64,000 nucleotides of DNA from Chloroflexota bacterium (GCA_014338005.1 QUBZ01000001.1:1-64000), one strand, 5' to 3'; positions 27,273 through 36,372 are shown, numbered from the stretch's first letter. The notes: generated from the sequence alone by a model not told the origin. A program made the numbers and translations.

Positions 27273-27574
27273 CGTGGACCTCTTTGACGGAGCTGGTTTG
27301 AGCGCGTTACGGCCTGCCACGCGCTGACGAAAGCAGTTGGGGGCAGGGGGAAGAGATGCGCTTCCTGCTGCGACTGTTTCGATAATGCAAAGGATACGGC
27401 AGCAGCAGCGGCACGCTGCTTCATTTCAGCCTCTGAGGATAGTTCCCGTGCTGCGGGCGGGTTCATCAAACGCACCATTATCACCATAACGCCCCACAGC
27501 AGCATAATCGCCCCAAAAACAAGGCTCATGCCAATCAATGTGATTTGCAGTGCATAAGTGAGGTCAGGATTCAT
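27269..27574 (-). CDS. Decarboxylase gamma/delta (OadG-type) subunit
   Basis: A 101-residue membrane protein. One hydrophobic helix at about residues 8-34 (LQITLIGMSLVFGAIMLLWG is the typical OadG segment) anchors it, and the rest is a soluble tail with an Ala-rich helix. In related pumps this subunit holds the complex together and helps assembly. It lies between the carboxyltransferase gene (31 bp upstream) and the biotin carrier (4-base overlap). Confidence 0.88.
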   Translation of the reverse strand: MNPDLTYALQITLIGMSLVFGAIMLLWGVMVIMVRLMNPPAARELSSEAEMKQRAAAAAVSFALSKQSQQEAHLFPLPPTAFVSAWQAVTRSNQLRQRGPR

Positions 27575-27604
27575 CTGCCAAATCCGGGTTTACATGCTGG
27601 TGTT

Positions 27605-29155
27605 TCATACTGGTATGTTGCCATGTTTGCGCGGCGGGGCAGGGGCATATTTATCTCTCAGCGCGGCCAGCGAAGCGATGAGTTTTACCCGCGTTTCTCT
27701 GGGTTCGATGATATCATCAATGTACCCCGCACCCGCCGCATAATAGGGATTACTAAACTGCCGCCGGTATTCCTGGATTAAACGCTCGCGTTCGGCTGCC
27801 GGGTCGGCGGCAGCGGCGATCTGGTTTTTATAAACAATGTTGACAGCGCCCTCAGCCCCCATTACGGCGATTTCCGCGCTCGGCCAGGCATAATTGACAT
27901 CTGTTCCCAGATATTTGCTGCTCATCACCACATAAGCGCCGCCGTAAGCCTTGCGCGTGATGACACTGATTTTAGGAACGGTTGCCTCTGAATAAGCGTA
28001 CAGCACCTTCGCGCCATGCCGGATAATACCGCCGTGTTCCTGGTCAATGCCGGGCAGAAAACCGGGTGAATCAACAAAAGTGATGATCGGAACATTAAAA
28101 CAGTCGCACATACGCACGAAGCGCGTGATTTTGTCAGAAGCGTTGATGTCAATCACGCCGGCCATAATATTTGGCTCCTGTGCAACAATCCCTACGCTGT
28201 GGCCGCCGATGCGCGCCAGCCCGACGATTGCGTTCTGCGCCCAACCAGGCTGAATTTCTATAAAGGACTCCTGATCTACAATACGCTGGATGACCTCGTG
28301 CATCTGGTAGGGCGTTGACGGGTCAAGAGGGATAATTGAGTTAAGCTCCTCATCCATCCGCAGCGGGTCATCCACTGGATTAATGTACGGTGGGTTTTCC
28401 ATATTATTAGAAGGAAGAAAACCAAGCAGTTTTCGGCACAAGAACAGCGCATCCGGTTCCGACTTTGACACCAGATGCGCCGTGCCGCTGATACTTTGAT
28501 GCACGTCCGTGCCGCCTAACGTTTCAGGATCAACAATTTCACCTGTGACCGTTTTGATGACTTCTGGCCCGGTCAGGAACATATACGAGTTTTTCTCGAC
28601 CATAATGATAAGGTCGGTCAGGGCAGGGGAATAAGCCGCGCCGCCGGCACAAGGGCCAAGCAGAACGCTGATCTGCGGTATAACGCCGGAATACTGAACA
28701 TTACGACGAAAAATCTCGGCATAAGCGCCCAGGCTTTTGACGCCTTCCTGGATACGCGCGCCACCGGAATCCAGCAGGCCGATGATTGGTGTTCCGTTCC
28801 GCAGCGCCAGGTCCATCACACGGCAGATTTTATGGCCGTGCATTTCGCCCAACGTGCCGCCGTAAACAGTGAAATCCTGTGCGTAGACGTATACCGTGCG
28901 GCCATCAATCTGCCCATAGCCGGTTATTACGCCATCTCCCGGATAACGGTCGGTGCCGCTTTGCTCGTCGAGCTGATGGGTGATAAAAGGCTCCAACTCG
29001 TTAAATGTGCCCGGGTCGAGCAGCAGATCCAGTCTTTCGCGGGCGGTCAATTTGCCTTTGCTGTGCTGTCTTTTAATGCGGTCAGCGCCGCCGCCTTGCC
29101 GTACTTTTTCTCGTATCGCGCGCAGTTCGGTGATACGCCGATCTTCTTGTGTCAT
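27605..29155 (-). CDS. mmdA: Carboxyltransferase subunit (MmdA/PccB family)
   Basis: A 516-residue acyl-CoA carboxyltransferase. Diagnostic segments are KGKLTARERLDLLLDPGTF, MGLDLALRNGTPIIG-like text with DSGGARIQEGV, and GGAAYSPALTDLIIMV, which forms the oxyanion hole region, plus FVDSPGFLPG and KAYGGAYVVM. The family includes propionyl-CoA carboxylase beta and methylmalonyl-CoA decarboxylase alpha. Because it heads an operon with OadG, biotin carrier and OadB subunits, decarboxylation coupled to Na+ export is the likelier role. The ATG at 29155 begins MTQEDRRI. Confidence 0.94.
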   Translation of the reverse strand: MTQEDRRITELRAIREKVRQGGGADRIKRQHSKGKLTARERLDLLLDPGTFNELEPFITHQLDEQSGTDRYPGDGVITGYGQIDGRTVYVYAQDFTVYGGTLGEMHGHKICRVMDLALRNGTPIIGLLDSGGARIQEGVKSLGAYAEIFRRNVQYSGVIPQISVLLGPCAGGAAYSPALTDLIIMVEKNSYMFLTGPEVIKTVTGEIVDPETLGGTDVHQSISGTAHLVSKSEPDALFLCRKLLGFLPSNNMENPPYINPVDDPLRMDEELNSIIPLDPSTPYQMHEVIQRIVDQESFIEIQPGWAQNAIVGLARIGGHSVGIVAQEPNIMAGVIDINASDKITRFVRMCDCFNVPIITFVDSPGFLPGIDQEHGGIIRHGAKVLYAYSEATVPKISVITRKAYGGAYVVMSSKYLGTDVNYAWPSAEIAVMGAEGAVNIVYKNQIAAAADPAAERERLIQEYRRQFSNPYYAAGAGYIDDIIEPRETRVKLIASLAALRDKYAPAPPRKHGNIPV

Positions 29156-29452
29156 GAACGCCTCGTGTCAACCTGGGGTGAGCCAGGATGAGGTTAGATT
29201 GTCCTTAACGCTTGCAGTATAAAATCCTTAACGATTTAGCAGTATTGAGCTTTGTCATGTTATCGCTTGTCGAATGGCACTACCGGGAATTCCGCGTCTA
29301 AGGTTTCATCCTAAAATTACTCACGATAACGGACCTTATCGCAAAGTAATTGGTTTATCCTCGCTGCGGCGAGTATTTTAGCTGCGCCGCTTCGCGGAAC
29401 AGGGGGACTCTGGACTACATGGTGTTTTTGTAGTCAAATTGGATAGATCATC
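29156..29452. other. Divergent intergenic region with repeats and hairpins
   Basis: A 297-bp gap between mmdA (minus) and the queuosine-precursor transporter (plus). Near mmdA, TCCTTAACG occurs twice at 29202-29210 and 29225-29233, flanking a TATACT on the minus strand, a possible operator and -10. On the plus strand four short hairpins follow: 29324-29341, 29360-29373, 29387-29397 and 29413-29435. They would all lie in the transporter leader if transcription starts before 29324. No coding sequence is seen. Confidence 0.5.
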
Positions 29453-30184
29453 ATGATGGAGAATAAAAACAAAATGCCGACTAAACAGTATCGTTTCTAC
29501 GATCTCATCATGGCACTATTCGTCACCGTACTGCTGCTTAGCAACCTCCTTAGCAGCGCAAAGATTATTGACCTGGGCATAGACATTGGCCCCGTCAGAT
29601 TAATCTTTGATGCCGGCACGCTGGTTTTCCCCATCTCATATATCTTCGGGGACATCCTCACCGAAGTATATGGTTACGCACGCTCCCGGCGTGTGATCTG
29701 GGCGGGATTCTTTGCGACAGCGTTGATGGGGGTTTTTGTATGGCTGGCAGGTATATTACCGGGTGAACGCGATTGGCAGCAGTACGCAGGTCAGGCCGCC
29801 TACGATGCTATCCTGGGCGGCATCAGCGGGTTAATCGTCGCCAGTTTGCTCGCGTACTGGGTAGGTGAATTCAGCAACAGCTATGTGATGGCTAGGATGA
29901 AAGTGGCTACACGAGGGCGTTTGATCTGGTCACGCACCATCACCAGCACCCTTGTCGGCCAAGCAGTAGACACAACAACTTTCTTTTCAACAGCCGTACT
30001 GTTAGGCGTTTTTCCCGTCAGCGCTATGCTGTCGCTGATAATCACCAATTACATTCTGAAAGTCGGCATCGAGATATTATTTACTCCTGCTACGATAAGG
30101 ATAATAAATGCACTAAAAGCCGCCGAAGATGAGGATTATTACGATGATTACACACGTTTTAATCCCTTTCACCTGGAAATCTGA
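29453..30184 (+). CDS. Queuosine precursor transporter (YhhQ/vut_1 family)
   Basis: A membrane protein of 243 residues with about six hydrophobic segments. Family hallmarks are LLSNLLSSAKI near the N-terminus, FDAGTLVFPISYIFGDILTEVYGYARSRRVIWAG split by the conserved GDILTEVYG, and VGQAVDTTTFF. The family imports queuine, preQ1 or preQ0 for queuosine modification of tRNA. The first ATG is 29453; ATG 29474, with GGAGA 11 bp upstream, is an alternative that removes seven residues. The region before it can fold into several hairpins. Confidence 0.92.
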   Translation: MMENKNKMPTKQYRFYDLIMALFVTVLLLSNLLSSAKIIDLGIDIGPVRLIFDAGTLVFPISYIFGDILTEVYGYARSRRVIWAGFFATALMGVFVWLAGILPGERDWQQYAGQAAYDAILGGISGLIVASLLAYWVGEFSNSYVMARMKVATRGRLIWSRTITSTLVGQAVDTTTFFSTAVLLGVFPVSAMLSLIITNYILKVGIEILFTPATIRIINALKAAEDEDYYDDYTRFNPFHLEI

Positions 30185-30190
30185 CAGCGT

Positions 30191-30220
30191 TTGCCGCAGG
30201 ACGAAATTCCGTACTACAAT
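30191..30220 (+). promoter_or_regulatory. Candidate promoter of ATPase/helicase operon
   Basis: TTGCCG (30191-30196), 18-bp spacer, TACAAT (30215-30220), 36 bp before the AAA ATPase start. Fit to consensus is moderate; it would separate this operon from the transporter gene. Confidence 0.5.
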
Positions 30221-30256
30221 CCAAGCTAGAAATTGCCTACGCCAGGAGACGCCAAG

Positions 30257-31405
30257 ATGAAAAACTCCCGCACTCGTAGTCAGCCGATCACCTTCCGGCA
30301 AGATGAAGTTGGCTACGTTATGGAACGCTGGCGCGCGTCGGACTCGTGTTCGCTGGTCGGCGTAGGGAGCGTCGGGAAGTCCAATCTTTTACAACATCTG
30401 GCCGACCCTGAAGTGCAGGCCTATTATATGAAAGAGGTTGCCCAGGGCAAGCCGTTTAAAGCGATCATTATTGACCCCAGCCTTTTGGGACCCCTACCCT
30501 CCGACAGCCCCGATGCCGAACAAATACGCTGCTGGGCCGGGTACGAGCTGATGATGCACCGGCTTTTCCTGGCGTTTTATCCCTTTGACATTTTGGGGGA
30601 AAACGATGGGCGGATGTTCTACGAAACCTACCAGACGCTTCAGGACGGCACGAATCCGCTGTATGCCTACATGGGGCTGCGCTACTTTGAGCTTGGCCTG
30701 GAACTTTTTATGAAGCGCGGCGTCCAGATCGTGTTTATGTTCGACGAATTTGAGGAGATGCTGCGCGAGCTGCCCGTAAAATTTTTCCTCACCTTACGCG
30801 GCATACGGGACAGCAACAAAAACCAGCTTTCTTACCTCACGTTCACGCGGGCATCAATCCCTGATGTTTCTCAAAGCCTGGGCATTCATCCACTTGATAT
30901 TGAGCCGTTTGCAGAACTTTTTAACGACAGCGTATATTACGTTGGGCCTTACAATGAAGCAGATGCGCGTAGAATGCTGGAAGGTCTGGCTCGCCGCAAT
31001 GAGCGCAGCTACGATGATTACACCTTAAATTTTCTTTTGTGGGCTACCGGGCGTTACGCTGGTTTACTCCGGGCGGGTTTCCGCGCGCTCGACACTTTGG
31101 AGCAGCTTGACCCTGATACTATTATGACCAAAGCCGATCATATCGTCCGCCAGCTGGCGTTTCGTAGAGCAGTTCGGGTAGAATGCAAGACCATCTGGGC
31201 CAGCTTAACGCCCCTGGAACAGGCGATACTCAGAGAGTTCGCTCGTCCCGAACCCAATATTGACATCAACGATTTATCAACCAAACAGACTTTTGCGGCG
31301 CTTTCTCAAAAGCGGCTCTTGCGTATTCAAGGCAATCGTGTCCTCATTGAGCCGCCGGTATTCAGCGCATTCATCAGCACCAACCCTGATCTGGATCTGC
31401 CCTGA
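30257..31405 (+). CDS. AAA-type ATPase with C-terminal winged helix
   Basis: A 382-residue P-loop ATPase of the ORC/Cdc6- or STAND-like kind. Walker A is GVGSVGKSN at about 35-43 and Walker B is VFMFDEFEEM at about 158-167, followed by the sensor strand LSYLTFTRAS. The C-terminal 80 residues look like a winged helix (LEQAILREFARP, QTFAALSQKRLLR, GNRVLIEPPVF). It has no membrane segment. ATG 30257 follows AGGAGA at ideal distance. Its stop lies 2 bp before the start of the AddB-like gene, so it belongs to one translation unit with the two helicase-like genes. Its exact role is not known; loading or regulation of the helicase pair is an inference. Confidence 0.85.
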   Translation: MKNSRTRSQPITFRQDEVGYVMERWRASDSCSLVGVGSVGKSNLLQHLADPEVQAYYMKEVAQGKPFKAIIIDPSLLGPLPSDSPDAEQIRCWAGYELMMHRLFLAFYPFDILGENDGRMFYETYQTLQDGTNPLYAYMGLRYFELGLELFMKRGVQIVFMFDEFEEMLRELPVKFFLTLRGIRDSNKNQLSYLTFTRASIPDVSQSLGIHPLDIEPFAELFNDSVYYVGPYNEADARRMLEGLARRNERSYDDYTLNFLLWATGRYAGLLRAGFRALDTLEQLDPDTIMTKADHIVRQLAFRRAVRVECKTIWASLTPLEQAILREFARPEPNIDINDLSTKQTFAALSQKRLLRIQGNRVLIEPPVFSAFISTNPDLDLP

Positions 31406-31407
31406 TC

Positions 31408-33459
31408 GTGCCTACCCTACCCGCTTTCCAACGCTCTCTTTTTCTGGAAGGCCCTGCCGGAAGCGGTAAAACCCGCGCCGCCGTCCAGTATTTAAATCGC
31501 GCGATTCAAAAACAGGGCATTGCTCCCGAACAGATGCTCGTTTTAGTGCCGCCCTCTCAGCTCAATATTCCCTATCAACAGGACATCAACATCCCACCCG
31601 GACGCAAAAACCCGCTGATTGCGACTTTAAGCAGTTTCGCTCGTCGGTCTATCCGACACTTCTGGCCGCTGCTTAAACGGGTACTGCCAATTGACGCGGC
31701 GGTACAGGAGCCGGTATTTTTAACATCTGATCTGGCAGGATACTATATCACGCGGTTCGCCCGACCCTATCTGGAAACCGGTGTTTTTGACGGCGTTCAT
31801 TTACCCACCTATCGCATCGCCTTGCAGATTCTGGACAGCATCAACAACGCAGCACTGGCAGGCTTGGCGCTGGATGAAGCAGAAAACCGCCTGATTCACG
31901 CCTGGGGAGAACGGCGGGACATTTATCATACCGTCATTAGAATCGCCCGCAGCTATCAGGATTTTTGCCTGAAGCGCGGCCTGCTCGATTATGCTTTACA
32001 GATTCGGCTGCTTGTAGAAAACCTGCTTGATATAAACGAATTTCAGGAACATTTTGAGCAGTCATACAATCATCTCGCTGCCGACAATGTAGAGGAGATG
32101 GGCGCGCTGGCGCATGATTTTATATTCTGGTGCATGGAGTACGTTCACAAAACGATCATCATTTACGATACTGACGGCGGCTTCAGAACATTTTTAGGGG
32201 CAGACCCGGCTCACGCTTATTTGCTTGCGGATGTTTGTTCAGATCGTGCCATCTGGGAAAAACCGACCAGCGTTTCCGCCGGTATGCTTAGCATCGTGGA
32301 AATCGCTGATGTTCTGTTACAAGACTCCCCTGCTGATACACTGCCCGTTGTTAGCGGTCGCTCGCCAGCCCTTCATTTTATTTCGACAACGTTTTATCCG
32401 CAGATGATTGATCGCTGCGCTGCGGAAATTGCGAAGCTGGTTCATCAAAAGAAAGTCCCGCCAAAGCGCATAGCTGTCATCGCGCCTTATCTAAGCGATT
32501 CGCTGCTTTTTGCCCTGCAATCGCGTTCCGATTCTGCCGGTATCCCCGCCAAAAGCTGCCGCCCTTCTCGCCCGCTTATCCTGGAACCGATTGTTCAGGC
32601 AGTGGTGATATTTCTGAGGTTGTACACTGCTGAGGAAACTGAGGCGCGGCCTCAGCCAGAGGAAGTGTCTTTCGCTCTACGCACGACTATCGAAGGGTTA
32701 GACCCAGTAAGGGCGGCGCTGTTAACGCAAATTGCATACCGAAACGACGAGCTTGCCGGGCTTGAAAAGCTCACCGAGACTGTGCAAACCAGGCTGACCG
32801 AGCCGATTTGCCAGCGTTACGAACAGATGTTCTCCTGGCTTACGGCGCACCGGACGGAAATCGCGTCGCTGCCGCCGGATGGTTTCATCAGCCGTTTTGC
32901 TGAAGAAGTAATTTCACAGCCGGGTTTTATCGGCTATTTGGATGTTTCCGTTCACTCCCCCTTGAACAGTTTTATAACGGCAGCCCAGAGTTTTACCGAA
33001 GCGGTTTATAATGGCGAAGATAATAACTGGGCTGGGATTATGCGCGGTTTCGTCCGGCTAACATTGGATGGTTTAATATCGCCCGATGTTGATCCTGAAC
33101 CTGTTGAGGCTGTTTTCATCGGCCCGGCACATACGTATTTAACCCGCGATCTGCGCGTGGATTATCAATTCTGGCTGGATGTTGGGGACGACGGCTGGAT
33201 CGAAAGGATTGAACAGCCGCTAACACACCCTTACGTTCTGCGGCGGGGTTTTCCCGGTGGAGATATGTGGACGGACGATTTAGAAACAGCCGCGCAGAAA
33301 AGCCGCTTTCGCAGCCTGATACTGGGACTGCTGCGAAGATGCCACAAAGGAATTTTTGCCGCAGCCTGTGACATCAGCGCCGGCGGGTACGAGCAGCGCG
33401 GGCGGCTGGCTTTTATCCTTCAGCAGATGTTTGACCAGACACGCTCTTCAACACCATGA
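31408..33459 (+). CDS. AddB/UvrD-like protein with degenerate helicase motifs
   Basis: A 683-residue relative of superfamily 1 helicases. An intact Walker A, EGPAGSGKTRA, is at about 14-24. The position of motif II reads AADNVEEM (about 225) instead of DExQD, and motif III reads GGFRTFLGADP (about 256). A UvrD-C-like segment follows in the second half (IAVIAPYLSDSLLFALQ; VDYQFWLDVGDDGW; PLTHPYVL near 603). No RecB-type nuclease motif and no four-Cys iron-sulfur cluster of AddB are visible. It could be an inactive partner subunit, as AddB is to AddA. It starts with GTG and overlaps the following helicase gene by four bases (ATGA). Confidence 0.75.
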   Translation: MPTLPAFQRSLFLEGPAGSGKTRAAVQYLNRAIQKQGIAPEQMLVLVPPSQLNIPYQQDINIPPGRKNPLIATLSSFARRSIRHFWPLLKRVLPIDAAVQEPVFLTSDLAGYYITRFARPYLETGVFDGVHLPTYRIALQILDSINNAALAGLALDEAENRLIHAWGERRDIYHTVIRIARSYQDFCLKRGLLDYALQIRLLVENLLDINEFQEHFEQSYNHLAADNVEEMGALAHDFIFWCMEYVHKTIIIYDTDGGFRTFLGADPAHAYLLADVCSDRAIWEKPTSVSAGMLSIVEIADVLLQDSPADTLPVVSGRSPALHFISTTFYPQMIDRCAAEIAKLVHQKKVPPKRIAVIAPYLSDSLLFALQSRSDSAGIPAKSCRPSRPLILEPIVQAVVIFLRLYTAEETEARPQPEEVSFALRTTIEGLDPVRAALLTQIAYRNDELAGLEKLTETVQTRLTEPICQRYEQMFSWLTAHRTEIASLPPDGFISRFAEEVISQPGFIGYLDVSVHSPLNSFITAAQSFTEAVYNGEDNNWAGIMRGFVRLTLDGLISPDVDPEPVEAVFIGPAHTYLTRDLRVDYQFWLDVGDDGWIERIEQPLTHPYVLRRGFPGGDMWTDDLETAAQKSRFRSLILGLLRRCHKGIFAAACDISAGGYEQRGRLAFILQQMFDQTRSSTP

Positions 33460-35756
33460 CCAGCTTACTTAATCCTCTTTTACGCCCGGCGCAGCAGGAG
33501 ATTATCCACCATAAATCCGGCAAAATGGCCGTGATTGCAACGCCGGGTAGCGGCAAAACGTTCACACTCGCGCACCTTGCCGCGCAGCTCGTCGGGAAAC
33601 TTTCAGCAAAAGAAATTTTAAACGGAACAGAAGTCCTGGTCGTAACCTTCAGCAACAGCGCCGTTTACAGCCTGCGTAAACGGATCCGGCATATCCTTCA
33701 GCACGACCGCGACCTGCTGCCTGATGTTGGTTATCGTATTCGCACCCTGCACGGTCTGGCACACGACATTATGCGCGACCGGCCTGCGCTGGCCGGACTG
33801 AGCGACAATTTCCACATCCTTGATGAACAGGCATCCCGGCATATCATACGCGAATTAACGCAGGCCGCGTTTCGATCCAGGCGCGGCGAATTCGACCCAT
33901 ATTTAGCCACCGGAGTTCGAGAAAACCCGAAACGATTCCACAATGTGTATGAGCGGCAGCTGCCTGAGCTGGCAATACAGCTTTGCGAGCAGTTTATCAA
34001 ACACTGCAAAGATCATTCACTAACCCCCGGTGATTTGTATGCCATACCTGACTTATCTCGTCATTTGCTGCTGCATTTTACGACGCGGATATACGATGAA
34101 TATCAGCGCCGGCTCAAGTTCCAGGGTGCGGTGGATTTCGACGATCTCATCCTTTACGCGCTGTTTATTCTGGAACAAAACGCGGACTTCCTGAAACGCA
34201 TTCAAAAACGCTGGCCTTACGTGCTTGAGGACGAGGCACAGGACAGCAGCCTGCTGCAAGAACGCCTGCTCCGCCTGCTATCAAATGACCGGAACTGGAC
34301 GCGCGTCGGCGACCCCAATCAGGCAATCAATACAACATTCACCACAGCCCATCCGCGTTACCTCCGGTCATTTGCGCGCGAATCGAATGTCTCCCTGGTG
34401 CGCCTGCACCAATCCGGGCGCTCCGGTCGTCCCATTGCCGACCTGGCTAATACACTCATAAAATGGACGGCGCAGATGCACCCAACTGTTGATCTACGCC
34501 ATACATTTGAAGATCACTTCGTTCAGCCCACTCCGCCCGGCGACCCTCAGCCCAATCCCCCTATCGGCGAAACCATGATACACATACATTATCAACCGGG
34601 AAAAGATGTTTCGCCGGATGAAGAGCTGTGGCTGGTTGCCAGCAGCCTTATGCGGTGGCTGCCCGAAAACCCGGATAAGACGGCAGCGGTACTTGTCCCT
34701 GAAAACCGGCATGGTTACAAGCTGCTGGAAGTGTTAAAGCGGCATGATATCCCCAATGAAGAACTGCTTCAAACTACGGCGGGCGTTCGTTTTATCGCCC
34801 AAACGTTGGAAATCGTTCTGGCTTACCTTGCCGAACCCATCAACCCCGCCAGTTTATCCCGCGTATATGCGGAAGCATGGCGAAAACGATCAGCGGCGAT
34901 TGAACAAAATCAACTCGACAGTGAAGAATCTGATGAGTCCGGCATAAAAACCGTTGAAGCCGCCATTACGCGCTGTAAATATGTTGAGTCGTTCCTGTGG
35001 CCTGCCGATGGCACAAGCTGGACAGATGCTCTCAATATCACCGATCTATCCCCCGTCTTGCTGCGCGATCTCCAGAACTTTCGGCTGCACGCGCAAAGAT
35101 GGCTGCAGGCGGCATATCTACCTGCCGACCAGCTTATTTTACTCATCGCGCACGATTTGTTTGGAAACCCGACCGATCTGGCGTTAAGCTATCGAATCGC
35201 GCAGTCTGTCCGGGCTGCCCAGCAGGCGGCAGCGTCCAACTCATTAGGTTTCGCAGTCGGCGAATTGAAAGCCATCCGGGAGAACCAGCGCCGCTTCTTC
35301 AGAACAGAAGATGTCATAGAAGGGTACGCGCCGCGACCTGGCGTGGTGACTGTCGCCACCATGCACGCCGCCAAAGGGCTTGAGTGGGATCGCGTTTATC
35401 TGCTTTCGGTGAACAGTTATTCTTTCCCCTCAGCCCAACCGGACGATGTTTACATCGGGGAAAAATGGTTCGTGCGTGATGGGCTTAATATCGAAGCAGA
35501 ACTGCTTGAGCAGGCTTCCGCACTGCAACAGCCCTTTGATTACATCGAAGGCCGGGCTACGCAGCAGGCGCGGTTGGATTATGCCGCCGAGCGGCTTCGG
35601 CTGCTTTATGTAGCCATCACGCGGGCGCGCAAAGAGCTTATCATACTATGGAACACCGGCCATTATGGGCATCAGGGCGGGTCTTTCGCCGCGCGCCCTG
35701 CCCTACCGCTGATCGCATTGAGCGAATATATAAACGGCACGTTATCTTTCACTTGA
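33456..35756 (+). CDS. UvrD/Rep-family superfamily 1 DNA helicase
   Basis: A 766-residue 3'-5' DNA helicase with all motifs intact: I TPGSGKTFT (29-37), Ia VVTFSNSAV, Ib TLHGLAHD, II LEDEAQDSS (about 258), III VGDPNQAINTTF (about 285), IV LHQSGRSG, V TMHAAKGLEWD (about 633) and VI LLYVAITRARKE (about 716). The protein ends 40 residues after motif VI, so the C-terminal nuclease domain of AddA/RecB is absent. It is longer than a minimal helicase core through insertions in the 1B and 2B parts. The gene overlaps its AddB-like partner by four bases and YigZ follows 4 bp later. Confidence 0.92.
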   Translation: MTSLLNPLLRPAQQEIIHHKSGKMAVIATPGSGKTFTLAHLAAQLVGKLSAKEILNGTEVLVVTFSNSAVYSLRKRIRHILQHDRDLLPDVGYRIRTLHGLAHDIMRDRPALAGLSDNFHILDEQASRHIIRELTQAAFRSRRGEFDPYLATGVRENPKRFHNVYERQLPELAIQLCEQFIKHCKDHSLTPGDLYAIPDLSRHLLLHFTTRIYDEYQRRLKFQGAVDFDDLILYALFILEQNADFLKRIQKRWPYVLEDEAQDSSLLQERLLRLLSNDRNWTRVGDPNQAINTTFTTAHPRYLRSFARESNVSLVRLHQSGRSGRPIADLANTLIKWTAQMHPTVDLRHTFEDHFVQPTPPGDPQPNPPIGETMIHIHYQPGKDVSPDEELWLVASSLMRWLPENPDKTAAVLVPENRHGYKLLEVLKRHDIPNEELLQTTAGVRFIAQTLEIVLAYLAEPINPASLSRVYAEAWRKRSAAIEQNQLDSEESDESGIKTVEAAITRCKYVESFLWPADGTSWTDALNITDLSPVLLRDLQNFRLHAQRWLQAAYLPADQLILLIAHDLFGNPTDLALSYRIAQSVRAAQQAAASNSLGFAVGELKAIRENQRRFFRTEDVIEGYAPRPGVVTVATMHAAKGLEWDRVYLLSVNSYSFPSAQPDDVYIGEKWFVRDGLNIEAELLEQASALQQPFDYIEGRATQQARLDYAAERLRLLYVAITRARKELIILWNTGHYGHQGGSFAARPALPLIALSEYINGTLSFT

Positions 35757-35760
35757 AGTT

Positions 35761-36372
35761 ATGAGCAGCTGCTACCTGATTCCGGCGGAAGAAAACCGCA
35801 TCACAACCACCGTATCGAACTCGCGGTTTATCGCCACTGCTGCTTGCGTAACATCCAGCGACGAAGCCCGGCAGTTTATCCAGCGTATCCGCAGCGATAT
35901 GCCGGATGCGAGCCATCATGTTTATGCTTTTCGCGTCGGGTATGGCAACAGCATCATCGAAGGTATGAGCGACGACGGCGAACCATCTGGCACAGCTGGG
36001 CCGCCGGTGCTAACCGTGCTTCGCGGCTCAGACATCGGGGATGTTATTATTGTCGTCACGCGCTATTTCGGCGGCACAAAACTTGGCACCGGCGGGCTGG
36101 TGCGCGCTTACAGCGACGCAGCGCGCGCCGTCCTCGCAAGCTTAAAAACGCAGGAGAAGCGCGCGCGCTGCGTGATCGGCGTCGAATTTTCTTATGCCGC
36201 TTGTGAAACAATCAAACGGTTAATCGCCAAATACGAAGGTGACATCGAAGACGAAACCTTCGCAGGCGAGGTGACACTCATCATTCGCCTGCCGGTCGAA
36301 CATTTTCCGGCATTCGCCCAGGATATAAACGAGCTAACCGCCGGACGTTCGCAGGCGATTATTCTGTCTTAA
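35761..36372 (+). CDS. YigZ/IMPACT family protein (UPF0029)
   Basis: A 203-residue protein. The UPF0029 domain is clear: ASHHVYAFRVG, EGMSDDGEPSGTAGPPVL, and DVIIVVTRYFGGTKLGTGGL. The C-terminal part has the usual small beta-alpha domain. Eukaryotic IMPACT regulates the Gcn2 kinase; the bacterial role is unsettled, with ribosome or nucleic-acid binding suggested. It sits 4 bp after the helicase gene and is probably co-transcribed. The 3' end overlaps the convergent TPR gene by 14 bases. Confidence 0.93.
   Translation: MSSCYLIPAEENRITTTVSNSRFIATAACVTSSDEARQFIQRIRSDMPDASHHVYAFRVGYGNSIIEGMSDDGEPSGTAGPPVLTVLRGSDIGDVIIVVTRYFGGTKLGTGGLVRAYSDAARAVLASLKTQEKRARCVIGVEFSYAACETIKRLIAKYEGDIEDETFAGEVTLIIRLPVEHFPAFAQDINELTAGRSQAIILS

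Noticed and set aside
29240..29452. Known preQ1 riboswitch before the queuosine transporter
   Set aside because: Hairpins are present, but neither class I nor class II preQ1 consensus was found, so it is kept only as a structured-leader observation.
31408..35756. Classical AddAB helicase-nuclease
   Set aside because: Both proteins lack the C-terminal RecB-type nuclease motif, and the AddB-like one lacks the four-Cys cluster.
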